Below, in pieces: positions 13,763 to 27,691 of a DNA stretch of 64,000 bases (positions within the stretch are counted from its first letter, which is position 1; each line of letters starts with the position of its first letter). Origin of the DNA: Motacilla alba alba (lineage: Eukaryota; Chordata; Aves; Passeriformes; Motacillidae). Position numbers and translations under genes: made by a program. The stretch is from positions 53,629,666-53,693,665 of the forward strand of contig NC_052018.1 in assembly GCF_015832195.1 (NCBI RefSeq), written 5' to 3'. The notes under the pieces are model-generated. The model did not search any database. It was given only the letters and a program-made list of their open reading frames with translations, and was not told the DNA's origin.

Positions 13763-15842
13763 CTGAAAATAAGAGTAACCAAGGCAGAGTTAACTCAAAA
13801 GATATAAAAGACATTTATCATTATCATCATACAAAGAAGACACAAAAAAACAAAACCTCAACTCGAATGCACTCAGACCATGCTACCATGCATTTCCATG
13901 GTAGAAGAGCACAGTACTGAGGTCCCATCCAGAAACAAACAGTACTCAATATCATTTCAAAACCAAGTTAGCAGTGAAAAGTACCATTAGGATTTGGCAC
14001 TGGCACAAAAACACGACCGTGACATACTCAACTTCAACTGCCTTATAGCTGGAATCATCCTAGGACAGCCCAGCAGTAGCAGTTGTACTCCTAAGAAAAT
14101 TCATTCAACTTTAAGCAGATTTATAACACATACACTGGATGTATTGTAAGATATATTTAAACAAACCTGGCATTGAGGGATTTCAAAGGTCTGCAATAGC
14201 TCTTTTTTCACCAACCAACCAATGTTTCGTTTTTAATGCTACCTTTTATCTGTCCAAGTTCAATACCTTCTAAAATTTTAGCTTTGTTATACTAAGAACC
14301 ACCTATCCACCTAAAGCTAGCTGAAATAAAAAGTGCAGGGCAGGAAGGCACTAAAAGAGGAATGACACAGATCTAATTTAAAGAAGAAGCTTAGAGAGTT
14401 CTTTAAAAAAGCATAGCTACCACAAATCACTGAAAAATTTAATCTGTCTGGAGCTGCGGGGCCAGGTGACAGGTCAGTAAGACAGAAACAGTTTGAGCTC
14501 TTGTGGGATCATTTTTACTTATTATCATTCACATTAAATGCTCAATTTTGATTTCAATTGAAAAACAAAAGTCAGCATTAAAAAACACCCAGAAACATGC
14601 GCAAAGAGAACAAACAATGTCACTGCTCTCTCCCATGGATCAACCCTACGTTATTCCCAGACCAGGATACAGTTTCTGAGCACTCAGCATTGCTCAGTCC
14701 CTGGAAAGATGGCAGCATTTGCTTACAACCACTCATTCTGCTCAACACATAGCAAAGCATGACCTCTGTGAACATTTTTAGCTCTAATCAACCCCTGGAA
14801 TGAGAAACTTCATTGAGGTTTTAAACTCCAAGCTTTCTAACACCAAAAGCACTACTGCTGAGCCACAGAACTGAATAACCTGAAAGCCTGTGGCAAAACA
14901 CAAAGGGCAGAAAAAGAAGATGATTTAATGCTGCATGTGTATATCAGGCAGCCTCATGTCACAGGCAGGAGTACTTCATTACATTTTACATCTACCCTTT
15001 CTCATCCCAGCATGGGCTAGTTGCTTTAAACTGTTTTGTGGTAGATTAACCAAGGGTCCATCACCACTGAAACAAGCATTCAGTCTAACTAGTAACATGT
15101 TTAAACAGATTAATTCTATTTATACCAAGCATACATATTTCAGTCACTCACATTCCAATACAAAGACATTATCTTTACCAACTGCAAGTTTATTGGTGGG
15201 ATTTTCTCACCGCAGAAAGACGCCATCTGGTTTCCCTCACCCAGCCACCCTCTCTGCCATTTCATCAGGTGTGAGCTCTGTCTGCAGGGCTGGGCCAGAA
15301 AGAGTCACAAGATACCAAGAGCAAAAACAGATTTCCAGAACAAAAAGGCATACAAGACACTTCCAAAAGGTACTCTCATTGCTCCTTCCTAAAACTGTCA
15401 TCATCTCATAACAACCACAAGCCTGGTTATCACAGGGGTGGTCTCTCAGAGGCAAAAACTTTTGCCTCTCAGGGCAAAAGTGATGGATGTTGGGCTCAAG
15501 GACACCTGGACCAACAGTGCTGCCACCAAGTCACCCCATGAAAGGCACTGGCTCCATCCTCAGCTCTGTGGGTATCTGACTACAATTTTTAAAAAAAATT
15601 AAGGAATTTTTATGATGCTTGCAAATACTCCTACACATGAAAAGCCTTATTGAACTTCAGAAATCAATGAAATTATTAAATTTCAATATCAAGCAAACGA
15701 GGGATGATATTAAAGGCTTTATTTCTGTGATGCTTAAACAACAGTAAAAATATTTTGTAGAAGGTGCACCTTCCCCTCCAGCTAGCTAGCTTTTTTAACA
15801 GAAAATAATAAATTTCAAATTAGGATTTTCAAGTCTTGCACT

Positions 15843-15881
15843 CCCCACCCTCCTCCCCTCCTCAGCCCTGCCCCCCTCCCC
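15843..15881 (-). other. G-quadruplex-type tract in the PTPRK-sense strand
   Basis: The plus strand is a C-run stretch (CCCC, CCC, CCCC, CCC, CCCCCC, CCCC with short spacers). The minus strand therefore has six G runs of three or more within 39 bases, with loops of one to seven bases. This fits the usual four-run quadruplex pattern with spare runs. Since PTPRK is transcribed from this strand, the nascent RNA would also carry it. It lies about 2.1 kb upstream of the second Ig exon. Confidence 0.6.
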
Positions 15882-18800
15882 AGTATCAACCAAAGGTTTG
15901 GACTTGTCAGAAATTTAACTTGTTTTTAATTTGTTTGTTCATTTAATATAAATCTTGGATCCAGTGCCTTGAAATAACCAAAATAAACAAACCTCATGGT
16001 ACTTTCTTCCTCTCAGGCTTGTCCTCTGCCCTGATGGCCTTGTCACATCATAGCCACTCAGCAGATGGAAATCAAACCCCACTAAACACAAACTCTCCAT
16101 ATGATCGTCAAAAATACCAAGCAGCCAATAAAAAACCAAAGGTCTGTCTTTAAACCTTATAGGATAGGAGACTTGACACAAAAACTGTGTAATGCAGTCA
16201 TTCTTGCTCTGCTATGAGGGGAAAATACATATCAGGGAGTTCTCTAAAATGAAGGACTCCATTTCAATAAGTCCAGTGTTTTAAACTGGAATGCCAAATG
16301 CGTAATCTGCAGCAGAGAAGCTCATCCAAGCTACACTAGATTAAAAAATTTACACTCCGAAGATCAGAACTTGCTTACTTAAGCTCATCTGCATTCTTCA
16401 AGTTGAGAAAAAAAGTGAATTTGGCTTCTACTTAAAATGAAATATTAATTCACTTCCAGATAAATTAATTAAAATAAATTTTGACAAGCTTTACAGTCCT
16501 AGAACAACACCTCAGATTTTCTTTCAGTATTTATATCAGTGGTTTCCTGCCGTATTCTCTTACAAGGCTTGGAGCAGTTGCTCTAATTTCTCTGTATTAG
16601 AATTTGTTTCTTGGGAAACAACTTCACAACTACATTTTCAAAGTCCTTCTTCATGTAGATTATCCATTAGAATATTTCTCCATCATTAAAATGATGAAAA
16701 GTTCAAACAGAAGAGAGTTCTCATCTAAAAATGAATGTTAAAGAAAAAGCCCTGCATTCATTTCAGTGAATATTCCTTACACTGGTAACCCATTAGCCAG
16801 TCAGAGTTCAGATGCACTGTCACGATCTCTTAATTAAATTCTTCTTTTTAATGTCAGAACATTACTACTGATTTTAAAGGAGAGGAAAGAAAGGCAGCAG
16901 TGCTCTCTGCTTATTAAGGGTTTCTGGTACATACTGTTTCAATTTATGTCCTGCTCACACTGAACAGATCTTGAAAATGCTGCTCAATTAAGTTTTAAAA
17001 ATTCAATTTAAAATTAATGTGGAGTTATACTAATGGGTAATGGCTGTACCCTGTGTGATCCTTGGTTCCTCCAGTCTCTTGCTGTCTGATTTGATAACCC
17101 TGAATTGCTCATTTAAGAGAGGTCACCACCAGGCAGTTCTCCTCTTTTGTGAAAATAACTCTGGGCTTCACAAAGAACTGCTCTCTCTAAACACTTGATT
17201 AAAAGAAATATTAGTCTGTGAAAAAACTTCCTTAATTCTGGCATTCCAGGCATTTAAAATTACAATCTTAAATAAATCTCTCTGACTTCAAGGTTATTTT
17301 TAATTTGATAGGAACATGATTTCATAAACTTTTTTCAGGCAACGAAATTAGATCATCTATATTTTAAATAAAGTCAACAGCAAAGCCTACGCAGCTTAAA
17401 AACAATTTTGGGTAAATTAACAATTAGTCTTAAATATCTCTCTTTTGCCTTATGAAAGAAATCAACCATTTAGTAAATATGAAATGCAATTTTAGTGGAT
17501 CGTTTAGAACCTGAGTGGAACCAAAAGAATCTCAGCTCTGAAGTCTTATTTAATTGGTAGAATTTAAGTGTGTATCTTATACAAATTAAAAACTTATCAG
17601 TCTTTTTCCCTTAACTTTTCAGGTTGAAAAGTGGTGAGCTTTGCTTTTTTTGGGTTAAATAGCAATGAGACACCTGTCTGCAGCGATGTTCCCTCTAAAT
17701 TTTCCAGAATCCTTTTTTTCACACCAGTGATTTTTATAAGCCTGGACAGTTCAACCTTACACATCCCCATCCTTTCCTTACTGTAAACACCTTAAAATAA
17801 GCCCTCTCTGCTGCTAATAATTACAGTCAACTCTGGTTGCCTTCTCGGGCTCTCAGCTGGAGGCCAGGATGCCTCTGGAGATCAGAAGATGTCAACGCTT
17901 TGGCTGCAGTGACATCCGCGCTACTCTGGCAGCAGTGCCCTATCAGCTGCCCTGCACTCGCTCCCTCCTCACCTTCCTTCCTGCGCTCACGCAAAAAAAC
18001 CCAACCTGGAATATGAAAAATCTTCCTGAAAACTCTCTCCCTCCCCATATATTATCATCACCAAATGGATCAGCTTGTGATCGGATTCATTGCACGGCCA
18101 CTGGGAGCAGAGGAGAGGGCAAGTTATGTGTGGTAAGCAGGGCACAAGTCTACAGTTTGTCTGAGCAGCCCAGTCCCCAAAGCTGCAATCAGAACTTCAC
18201 CAGCAGCACAGGGGCTGGAAAGATAACCCCATCAGCCCAGGGCATTAAACCTCTGCTGCCTTGAGCAAAGGGACATTTGTAAACAACAGGCTCCAAAACA
18301 TGCCTGGGTTTATTCATTATGTAAAGGGAGAAATGTCTCTTTTTGATGGGAGAAAAAAAGAAAGAGGGTTAACTGTGGATAGTTTGAATGCCAGCAATTA
18401 TGCACAATCTCTGTCAGATTGTGTTTTCAAAAAAGAGAAATAAAAGACACAAATAACTATAGTGTTTAATATTTATTTTATATGCACCTGTCTGTCACTT
18501 TTCCACAGACATACATATTCTTTTAGAGCATTTAAGATACAATTTCTAAATGGAGAAAAATCTTAACCCATTTCTATATTATTATATTTTCTTATTTTAC
18601 ACAAATGTCTCAATATATTCTTGGCATTTTGAGATTTATTAACATACTAGGAACATAATAAAGCATGACATATATTTATTGATATTTATTGTGCAAAATT
18701 ATAAATGAAATTTTATTTTTTTCCCTCCACAAAGGACTTAATTATGGAACAAAGTGGGATTATTTTCCCAATTTTGTTTCTAAGTACAAAATTCAGACAA

Positions 18801-21800
18801 AGAATTATTTTTTTAATCAGATCATGAATTAGAAATATGGCTTAAGTAATATGCCTAAATAGTCCTATCTTCTTAGACTAACAGAAGGTGAACTAACAAT
18901 TTCTTTTGTTTGATTGATTATTAAGGGGAAGCATTAAATATTTTTTTCAAGTAGGAAATTAGTAGGACTTGCTTTAACTTTCTGGTCTCTTACATGCATA
19001 GCAAACCAGAATAAGATTCTACTTTCCAATGAACTGTGCATTCATTTATTAGAAAGAAAAGCCACACAACTTTTCCCATGCAAACATACACTGAAGATCA
19101 TGAACAAATGTGACAAGCCAAGCTTTGTCCTGAATGCTGCACTGCAGTACAGAAAAATCCACGATTACTTAAAATGTCTTGGTATCATGCACTGCTGTTA
19201 CTCAAACTTGTCCCCTTTGAAGTAGCTCAAATTTCTATCATGCTGCACTGACCCTCCTACTGAAGAAATCAAGGGCTCTGATGAAATAATCTAATTGAGA
19301 GCCATCTGGCCCTTTAGAGGTAGCACTTCTAATTTATTTTATTATAATAAGAGCCACCCGAGGCAAACTAGCAAAATTCCTAGTACCGTGTCCCTAGCCA
19401 TGCCACCACAAAAATAAAAGCCACAGTCACTTTCTCTGAGCATTTTAAAGCCTCTTAGTTTGAACCTAATCAAACACATGATGAACATTCAAAAAGAAGT
19501 CTGTTTTTTGGTTGTTTTTTTTTAATAGAGCTTTTCAGAAAGCTTTGGTTCTGGAAGGCAGTGTTCTTGATTAAAAAAAATACCAACAAGCAACCAAAAG
19601 CACATAATTCACAAAAGTATGGATTCCAGACACAGTGATTTAAGGTCTATGTCACCTTGAGCAGTGCACAGTAAGCTACAGTATTTATCCTGCAGCACAA
19701 AATAAAAAAATCTGCTAATTTAGAAGACAATGAAGAAAAAAGTTGCACAAAACCCCACCACTGAGGGCCAACACACCACAAGACAGGTTCTCAAAAATTT
19801 CTCAGCAGACCATTTTACCCTTTTGTAAAAGCATCCAAGCCTACCAGCTGCTCTTATTCTTCTGTAACTCATTTAGTCCTGCAGCTATTTGAGCAAACCT
19901 GGGGTATTAGGCGGCCTACCACACATCACACCACTCAGGAGAAGACAACCTGGATGCAGGCGATAACAGACAAGAGTCCCAGGACTGAATGGCCAAGGAA
20001 TTTATAACTACATCTTTTTGTGTACATCGCCTTTATTTCAGCTGTCTCATTTACATGGGTGCTTCAGCCACTGGCTGACTGAGGAGTGACTACCAGGACT
20101 ACACAGAAGGACCAAACTTGCACGGCAGCCGTTCTACCTGTAAAGTACAAAATGGCAGGAGGGGAAGGAGCCATCACCGAGGCCACAATCAGCAGCACAG
20201 CCCCCAGCACTAGATGCTCCAGCCACCACAGGACCCCGGGGAAGGTCTGCAGGGAGGACAACTCCAAAGGCTGCTGTGTAAACTAAATGACTGGTAGCTA
20301 TGCAGACCAGAGGACTTAGCTAACTGGGGCAGAATTAAATTAAGACCAGGAGGATTACAGTATTTCATGTTGTTGAAACCTAGGATGACCGGGCATCTAG
20401 GGGAAACTGCCGTATTTATCCATGAAGCTGATAAATTGAGACAGGAGAGAGAGAGAATGGTTCATTCAGGGTTAAATGACATAGATAGCATTAAAGGTGA
20501 ATAGAGGGGGAAGAAAACAGAGAGAAAAAAAACAAACTTTTGTGAAACAAACAAGTTATGAATGCTTTAAATTTTCATGGGTTCAATATTCTGTATAACC
20601 ATGCCTGAGTCAGGAGTGTGCAATACAGAATAAACTACAAGACAAGTAATTTACAAGGAGCCTAATAGATTACTTCAAGACAGCTTTTCATACAACTTTG
20701 GAAAAAAGGCTTGGGAAACCAGAATGTCTATCACACACCATAAACATGATGAGGTGAAAGTGAAGGTAGAATAGACAAGTCATTGCAAACGAGTCCTCTA
20801 TGCCTCCCTACGCCATGCCTTCCTTTCAAAAATATATTTTCTGTAAGTAAAATCAACCAATATGAAACAAATGAGGAAAGTGAAGTTTCTGTGCAAGCCT
20901 CAAGCACAGGAATAAAAACCAACTTAAATCCTGCTTTGTCACTGTCAGTAATCAAGATAAAGGTAAGATGATGTAGACTTGAGCAGGATTTTGCTGGCTG
21001 AGGAAAGAAGGTTTGGCACAAACAGCCCAGTTTGCTGTGCAGATTAGTACTTTCTTCAGGCTGGTGATGCTGATAATCCAAAAAAGTCTTCTGTCTCCCC
21101 AGAGGCTCACCCACTACCACCCAGGGAGAAGAGCAAAACCAGAGCCATAGGCCTTCTCTCTTCCTGCAGCCTCCACACAGCATCATAGCTCCCACTCCTC
21201 CTTAGGGCAAGCAGGCCTGACTGACTTATTTCAGTTCGAAACCAAAAAGCATCAAACTTGACAGTTGACCAAAACCAAAAAGGGGATCAAAACTCTCCAT
21301 CACAGTTCCACAGCTGAAACCCTGCAGATGCTAGCAAGGCATCTTCTCTGAATTCTCTCTAGGCAGCCCTGAATAAAAAAGCAAAATAACAAAGGCTTTT
21401 CTAACATTCAGAGTATACTCAGCTCTCCTTAGCTTTCAGGGATCATAAAATTTGTGCAAACCAACAAAAAACATTCTTCCAATGTAATGAACATGGTGAA
21501 TAGGCAAGTGCATTGTAACAGCAAATGTTTTATCATCAAACTAAAGAAAGGGTATCTTAACCAGTTAATTAACTGTATCAAAATGCAATGGTATCTCAAA
21601 AGGCAAAATTGCATTAGAAAACTCATAGAAAGCAACATGCAAACAATGTAAAACAAAGTTAAATTGGACGTGACTCTCCTATTAGAAATGCATTTTTTCG
21701 GAGAGCAAAAGCAAGCCTCCTAGCATTCACTGCTGGGTTAGCTAAATGGTTTATCCCAAAGACCCACGGACCACACTTCAACCCTCCTGCTGAATACTAA

Positions 21801-22194
21801 TCCACGACTTCACCTGGGAACAGCAGGAGGAAAGGACTTCTGTTGCATAACTTCTCTCCTTGGAGAGGAAATAGCACTTCCAGAAAGCAAAACAAAATAG
21901 ACAATGTTTTGTCCCTCAACCCTTTGCCAGAGGGAAGAATTCTTATACGGCCTTTCTAATCTAAATTCCTGGAATATTATGTTGGTCTTGCGCAATGCAT
22001 CATCACAGGATATCATCTGCACGTGCCCAGTCCAAAGACTTGTTAAAGAGCGCATATATGCAGTACCTAGCAAGAAAAATGAATGCTAAATATCACATCC
22101 TATTCTGTGGCAATCAGCACCAAAACCCAAGATGATGGTGAGCAGGGCATTGGGGGATTATGGCAGTTTCCTCTACAAAAGGAGTGGGATGCAG

Positions 22195-22990
22195 CCAGTT
22201 GTGTGAGCCTGAACAGACGCTCGCTCATCCTCCAGTAACAGTTGGTACCGCTGGGAGGTCAGCCTGACTCCATTGTTTTTACAGCAATTTGCATTTTATT
22301 TTCCATAATGTTGTTTAATTTCACTTTTTCAATTATTACTCTCAGGCAATTGCTTTAATTATCTGTTATTCCACGAGGAAAGACACTTTCCTCTGGCAGA
22401 GAGAAGGGCTGCATCAGACTGTATTAACGCTGACGAGTCTCTCCACGGGCAAGCGCGGGGCTGCCGCGCCAGCCTTGGCAGCCCGAGTGGAGGGCGGTTA
22501 GCCAGCACCCACAGCTATTGCTGACAGATTGGCCCGCTCGCCACCGCTCAGATGGCAAATCTGCCCAGGATTACAAGGCGCATATTAAACCTTTAAATGC
22601 ATGCAGCCGGTACCCCTTTGAATTTCAGATTCGCCAAGGCAAATGGTATCACCGCAGAGTGTGGCAAAGCACATCTGACTGCAAAGCCAGAACAAGCCGC
22701 TTTCCCTAATCCAATGCTATGTTAATGCAAAGCTCAGCAATGATGGATGGACTCATTAGTGCCGCAGTTATCGCCATCTGAACCAGGTGCCAAGACATAT
22801 GGTTTAACAGATGTTCCAGCAAAAAGCTCTATACGCTGCACTGTACGAGTGTCCAGCTAAACCGGACATCGATAAGACACTGAAAATCGTATTGGGCTTC
22901 TGGGAGCCACAACGGTTCCCAGCTCAGGAAGCCGTTAAACACAGCCCGATTATGCAAAAAACCCTATTGCTCTGATATCCCAATTAGACT
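22195..22990. promoter_or_regulatory. Candidate conserved intronic enhancer, CpG-retaining
   Basis: Seen: about thirty CpG dinucleotides by eye in roughly 790 bases, in an intron where CpG is otherwise rare. There is no repeat identity and no long open frame. Word content is typical of developmental enhancers: a SOX-like CATTGT at 22271-22276, a perfect POU octamer ATTTGCAT at 22287-22294, ATGCAAAG at 22725-22732, TAATTA-like words near 22350, and E-box words CAGATG, CATCTG and CAGGTG at 22549, 22775 and 22784. Inference: long CpG-rich, unique, non-coding stretches of this kind inside large introns of developmental genes are often conserved elements. The boundaries are where the CpG density falls off. 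The target gene could be PTPRK or a neighbour. Confidence 0.45.
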
Positions 22991-24802
22991 GACAAAACAA
23001 ATGCTGGACAATACATACACTGCCTTCTGGAGTCTTGGTGTACACAAATGTTATTTAATCTACCCAGTCAATTCTATTTCTCTACTATCTTTGGAAGGAA
23101 ATGAAGCTTTCTTCATACAGAAATCGTCAAACGAAATAAGCAGAGCCCCCATCCCACTCTTGCATTTCCATGTTTAGAATGCCCTGTGTGCACTATTCTT
23201 TCAAAAATTTAATACATAACACATATCCATTCTGAGCATAGGATTACCATGCAGAAGTGACTTGTTTGTAAGCTTATTTACTGACACCACTCCAGTGGAA
23301 TGCATGACATTTCGCAGGGAAACAAATAGAATAAAACAGGGGTCCTTCTTACAGTAATTTAGCATATCAATGTGCACAAAGCATCAAGGTGCATCAAATG
23401 CTAATAAAAGAAAAATTCCTTCTTCTTTAAGCATCTTTTCAAAGAAAGAATATTCACAGGCTTTAGAAAGAAAGAAAATCAGCTGTAAGTGGGCAAAAGC
23501 TGGTTATTATATCTATGTATACACACTATATTCATTTCTTCAAAACTACACACACACTTATGGTCAACACCTACAGGAAAGCATATTTCAGCAAGAAATT
23601 CTGCTAATTCCTAAAGCTTAGAAATCAGAGCATACCAAAGCATAACAGGTGGAAAACCTAGGTTACCACCTTGGGTTTAGGAACTCCTGTCACACAACTC
23701 ATGTGCTTTAGTGTGGGCAGTAAGACTAAACTACACCTGTTGGCATGTGATATATTACAGAGGAAATTTTAAGAGAAGTTGGAAAGTACTGAAAAAAAGT
23801 CCCCCAGCATTACATTCTGAAGGGAATGACAAGTAAAAAAAAATACTAAGCACTGTGAAAGACTGAATGTACTTCAGAAATATCAATGTTGTTTAACATT
23901 TAAACAAAAACAAAGGACTTTGAAAGCCTTTCAGAACTTGCTAATAATTGCAGGTCATAAAGAGACTCCTTCAGTACATAACCGTAAAAGCTTTGATAGC
24001 AGATCAAGTTGAAAAGGTGAAGAACAAAAGAATCTGAGCTGCATTTCTGGCCTGCTCCCACACCTACTATTCACACTGTCACAAAGGTGTGTTTCAGATC
24101 ATCTTGTTCAACCAGTTAAATCTCTTCATCTGTGCAAATATTTAATCTGTATTAATGCAGCTTCAACTTTTGAAAACTTCTGTTATCTTTACTGCTTATC
24201 TTTCAATGACAGAGCTTTGACTGTCCCAAATATTGGTCCACTGAGCCTGCAAAATACAGAGGTGGCAGGAAAGGGATATCAAAGGGGACAAGAGACCAGA
24301 TACAATCCAAAAGCAAACAAACAAACAAGAGCAGAATCTGCAGCCATGAAAGTCAGGAGAAGTTCAATTCAGTGTTAATCCCTATTTGTCTGAAATGTTT
24401 ACAGACATACATTTATAGAAAATTGTGTTGATGAAAATACTGTCATTACAGCAGTAAACACTCAGGAAACTGTGTATTGAAATGCTGTGCCTATTTTTGT
24501 CCATTTTTATTTTTAGGCGCATAAAGCTATGTGCACTTCATTATATATACACTGGGAAAAACATAAGCATGGAAACCTACTTGCAGATAGAACACCTAGT
24601 ATATGATCAGGGCCCAATAACTAAAACAAAATTGAAGTTTACATAGGTCTACAAGGAGACATGCTACCATAATCCCCACTTTTATATCATGTGGTTACAG
24701 TCGTTCCCTCTTCCCTGTTTCTAATCAAACATCTCAATATTTTTCCACCTGCTGGCATTATTTATGTGGGTAATTTAGGCATGAATCAAGCTGGGAAAAA
24801 AG

Positions 24803-24805
24803 ACA

Positions 24806-24836
<31 letters not shown>

Positions 24837-24965
24837 GCCAAAAAAACAAAAGACCAAGCAAACAAATTAATATAAACCAAAACAAAACCACAAAACCAGA
24901 AAAAACATGAATAAATCAACAAAACCCAAACAAAAAAATATCCACAACCCCCCGCCCCCCAACAA
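24803..24965 (+). repeat. (AC)n microsatellite, A18 run and A/C-rich tract
   Basis: About eight and a half AC units (24803-24819) run into 18 A residues (24819-24836), followed by AAAACAAA- and AACCAAAA-type low-complexity sequence and a C-rich end near 24950-24960. No transposable element body is attached that I can recognise. Confidence 0.85.
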
Positions 24966-27691
24966 CAAAAATCCAATTAGAGTCAAAATCTTTTTCAGTC
25001 AGATCACTTTCCTGAACTGACTTACTGAAGAGCTGCAAAAGCTCCAGATCAGTGCAGAGAGGGATCAAGAGGGTAAAGCTGATCCTGGAGCAGCTCAGAT
25101 CGAGCCCCGCTGAAGCAGCCATGGGACTGCAGGACTTTGAACACAGAGCAGGGTGACTGGTATTTTTTTCTATGTGCTGCTGATTTACTTTAATTCTTCT
25201 CAAAACAGAAGACTACAAGAGCTAGAAAACACTGGTAGAGTCCTCAACAAAATCTCTGCCTGCATATATTTACTACTGCAATGCAAGCACTTGAAATCTT
25301 AGATCTCCTCAGATGCAAAAAAAGCCTGATGTCCCAGATTGCTCCTCAAACTTTTCCTTATGAAAGAATGTGTTTTAATAGCAAATTCTTTGCTATTTTT
25401 TTCCTTTTTCTTCTTCCTCCTCAAGGAAATAGTTTTTCTTTTTCAATAAGGACATAACCAAAAGCTATTTCCTCTAAAACTATGTGCTTGGCAAGTGTCT
25501 TCTTCCCCACCATCATCCACTTAGTTTTCATTTTTGCACTTTGTCTTTTTTTTTATAATGGCCTTTCTTGTTATGACAAAAATACATTCCTGGAATGCTC
25601 CAGCTCAAGGCTCTCAAAAACAATTACTTAGGCATTTGATTTGATCTGCCAGTTCCTCCTTTCAGGCTATTCGGGCTTTATGAATCTTGAGTTTGGTCAA
25701 AGGTTAAAGCGAACCTTTTCCAAGTTACACTCATAAGGCCCAAACACATCCATGCCAGTTTTTAAGGATAAGGAGTAAATTCACTATCAGCTATGTACAA
25801 CAAGAGTAACTTGAAGTGCAATCTAAAGAAAATTATCCATATAGGGGAGGTTGCCAATTCACACATTTGGGAAAGTAGGATTGCGAGGTGGAATGACGAG
25901 TGAAAAAAAGTCACCCTTAAATTGGTGAAAATTCATGACTGTTTACAGGAGAAAAAGAAAGACAACAGAAGCTCAAGCATCAAGGTATCTTCAAGAGTAT
26001 CAGGGCACTTCACAGGCCCAGGCAAGCAGAGTTATAACCTCTAAAGTACTTCATCTATCACACTGTGAGAAATTATCATATCTGTGATCCATACACACAC
26101 AAAAATAAACTACCCATGAAGCATATGGAGGGACAAAACATATGTTTTCTGAGTTGATCTGGCTGCTAGTTGGGCTTCTCCAGGGAGTGAAAGTTAGAAA
26201 GGATAATCTGTCAGAGTTATCTGCCTCCAAGGAGTGAGTGTAAGGGAAGATTTCCAGCTGGCTGTCTCTACTGGGTCTTTCTGACCCACGATCAACTGCA
26301 AGCAGCGCTTCACAGGTTTGCTGGAATGCTTCTCATGCTATTGTCTTGCCTTGGATATAGCAAAACCCAGGCCAGTTTCATTTTTTGTGCTTTGTGTGCT
26401 TATTTGGCAAGTCTCTGAAATCAAGCTGCTTTTTCTGAATGAGTGCATTACATGTTTACTCAATTTAAACAAATTACTGCTCAAAGACATGGAGTACAAA
26501 TCATTCCTACTGCTGTGATACCTTTTCACTAAATGCAATGCATTTACTGTTTGTGTTCCTTTTTATGTTGCAGCATATTTGTCTAATAATACATTTTGTA
26601 TACCAGATTTTTAAATCATCCTTTAAAAAACCTCTTTCAAGTTTCAAGCTTATCACATGCCTACATGCAACAGTTAGCCAAGGTTCATCAGCTCCACTAT
26701 TAAAACAGAAATCAGACTGAAATAACTGATTGTAGTTCACTTCAAAATATATTTGATCAAAAAATACATACTTTAAAGTTTTGATTATAGATCATTTAAA
26801 AGTACATTTGCCAAAAATCACATAGATTTAAGTTCTGAAAATAAATAGAAATACACATTATAGGAAAATAAAATTTTAGAGGATATATTTAGAAACCATT
26901 CTAAAGGGATGTTGGTGCTTAAGATTTACATTTAAACTAAAGAATACACAGAAGTTGTACATGTACCACTTAAGTTATTTTTTAAATCCTTTTTAAGTGG
27001 TAAAATTTTATTTTTTTAAGAGCAACTGGAAACTTTGCCATCATTTTACTCAACCAGTGGTCTTAAGTGTAAGTACCCCATCATTTTTTTCTTCTTTCAT
27101 GGTAAGAAGGGATATATTCTGGTTAGAGCCATCTCTTAAATTCTGACATACATACTATTCACAATTATACATGGGTAAAAATTAAAGTTCCTCCTATAAT
27201 GGAGACAAGGGATGTGCAGTAGTCCTTTTAGGCTCTTCCAATAAATATGCTACTGAGTGAAACTGATATGCACACAGAAGTACAGCCACATCCCTCCAGC
27301 CACCTGCTTGGACAGGTAATTTATGTGATTAAAAAGTCCTCAAAATTCATGACAGCTGTGTTACATCTATGTATTATTAGATTCTAAATGCCAATTATCT
27401 GCATTTAATAATAATACATTTTTAAACAGAGGAGTTGATTTACAATGAGAGAAAGCACACAATGCTTTTAAGGGCCAACCTTATCCCAGCACCCATACCA
27501 GCTCATATTTTTAATCAAAGCTTTACAACATTGCAAAACTGATTACAAGTTTCTCCATTGAACAGACAAAAAATTCCATTTAAACTACATATTTTACATG
27601 CAGAAAAATAAAAGGCTTTGAATTTTAAACATTTCATCTCCAGAAAGCAGCTTGTCCTCTAGCCAAACAGACTTGCATGAGTCAGCCTTAC

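Larger units (their letters stand above)
13763..27691 (-). other. PTPRK: PTPRK intron within the Ig domain (about 13.9 kb)
   Basis: Bounded by the donor at 27691 and the acceptor at 13763, this intron splits the two Ig half-domain exons in phase 0. It contains a G-quadruplex-type tract on the transcribed-sense strand (15843-15881) and a modestly CpG-containing patch around 17840-18110. The CpG-retaining candidate regulatory element is at about 22195-22990. An (AC)n stretch with an A18 run lies at 24803-24836 and continues into A/C-rich low-complexity DNA to about 24965. I saw no clear LTR or CR1 insertion in this intron, in contrast with the upstream intron. The remaining sequence is AT-rich with no supported gene. 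Confidence 0.85.

Noticed and set aside
14935..15411. 158-codon plus-strand open frame
   Set aside because: It is in the intron on the strand opposite PTPRK. It shows no domain, signal or homologue I recognise and no splice or promoter context.
20731..21195. 154-codon minus-strand open frame inside the Ig-domain intron
   Set aside because: It has no flanking splice signals that fit a cassette exon and no resemblance to any part of PTPRK. Treated as chance.
24803..24836. Poly-A run as the tail of a processed pseudogene
   Set aside because: The A18 run is preceded by an (AC)n microsatellite and not by any recognisable coding remnant, and no target duplication was seen.
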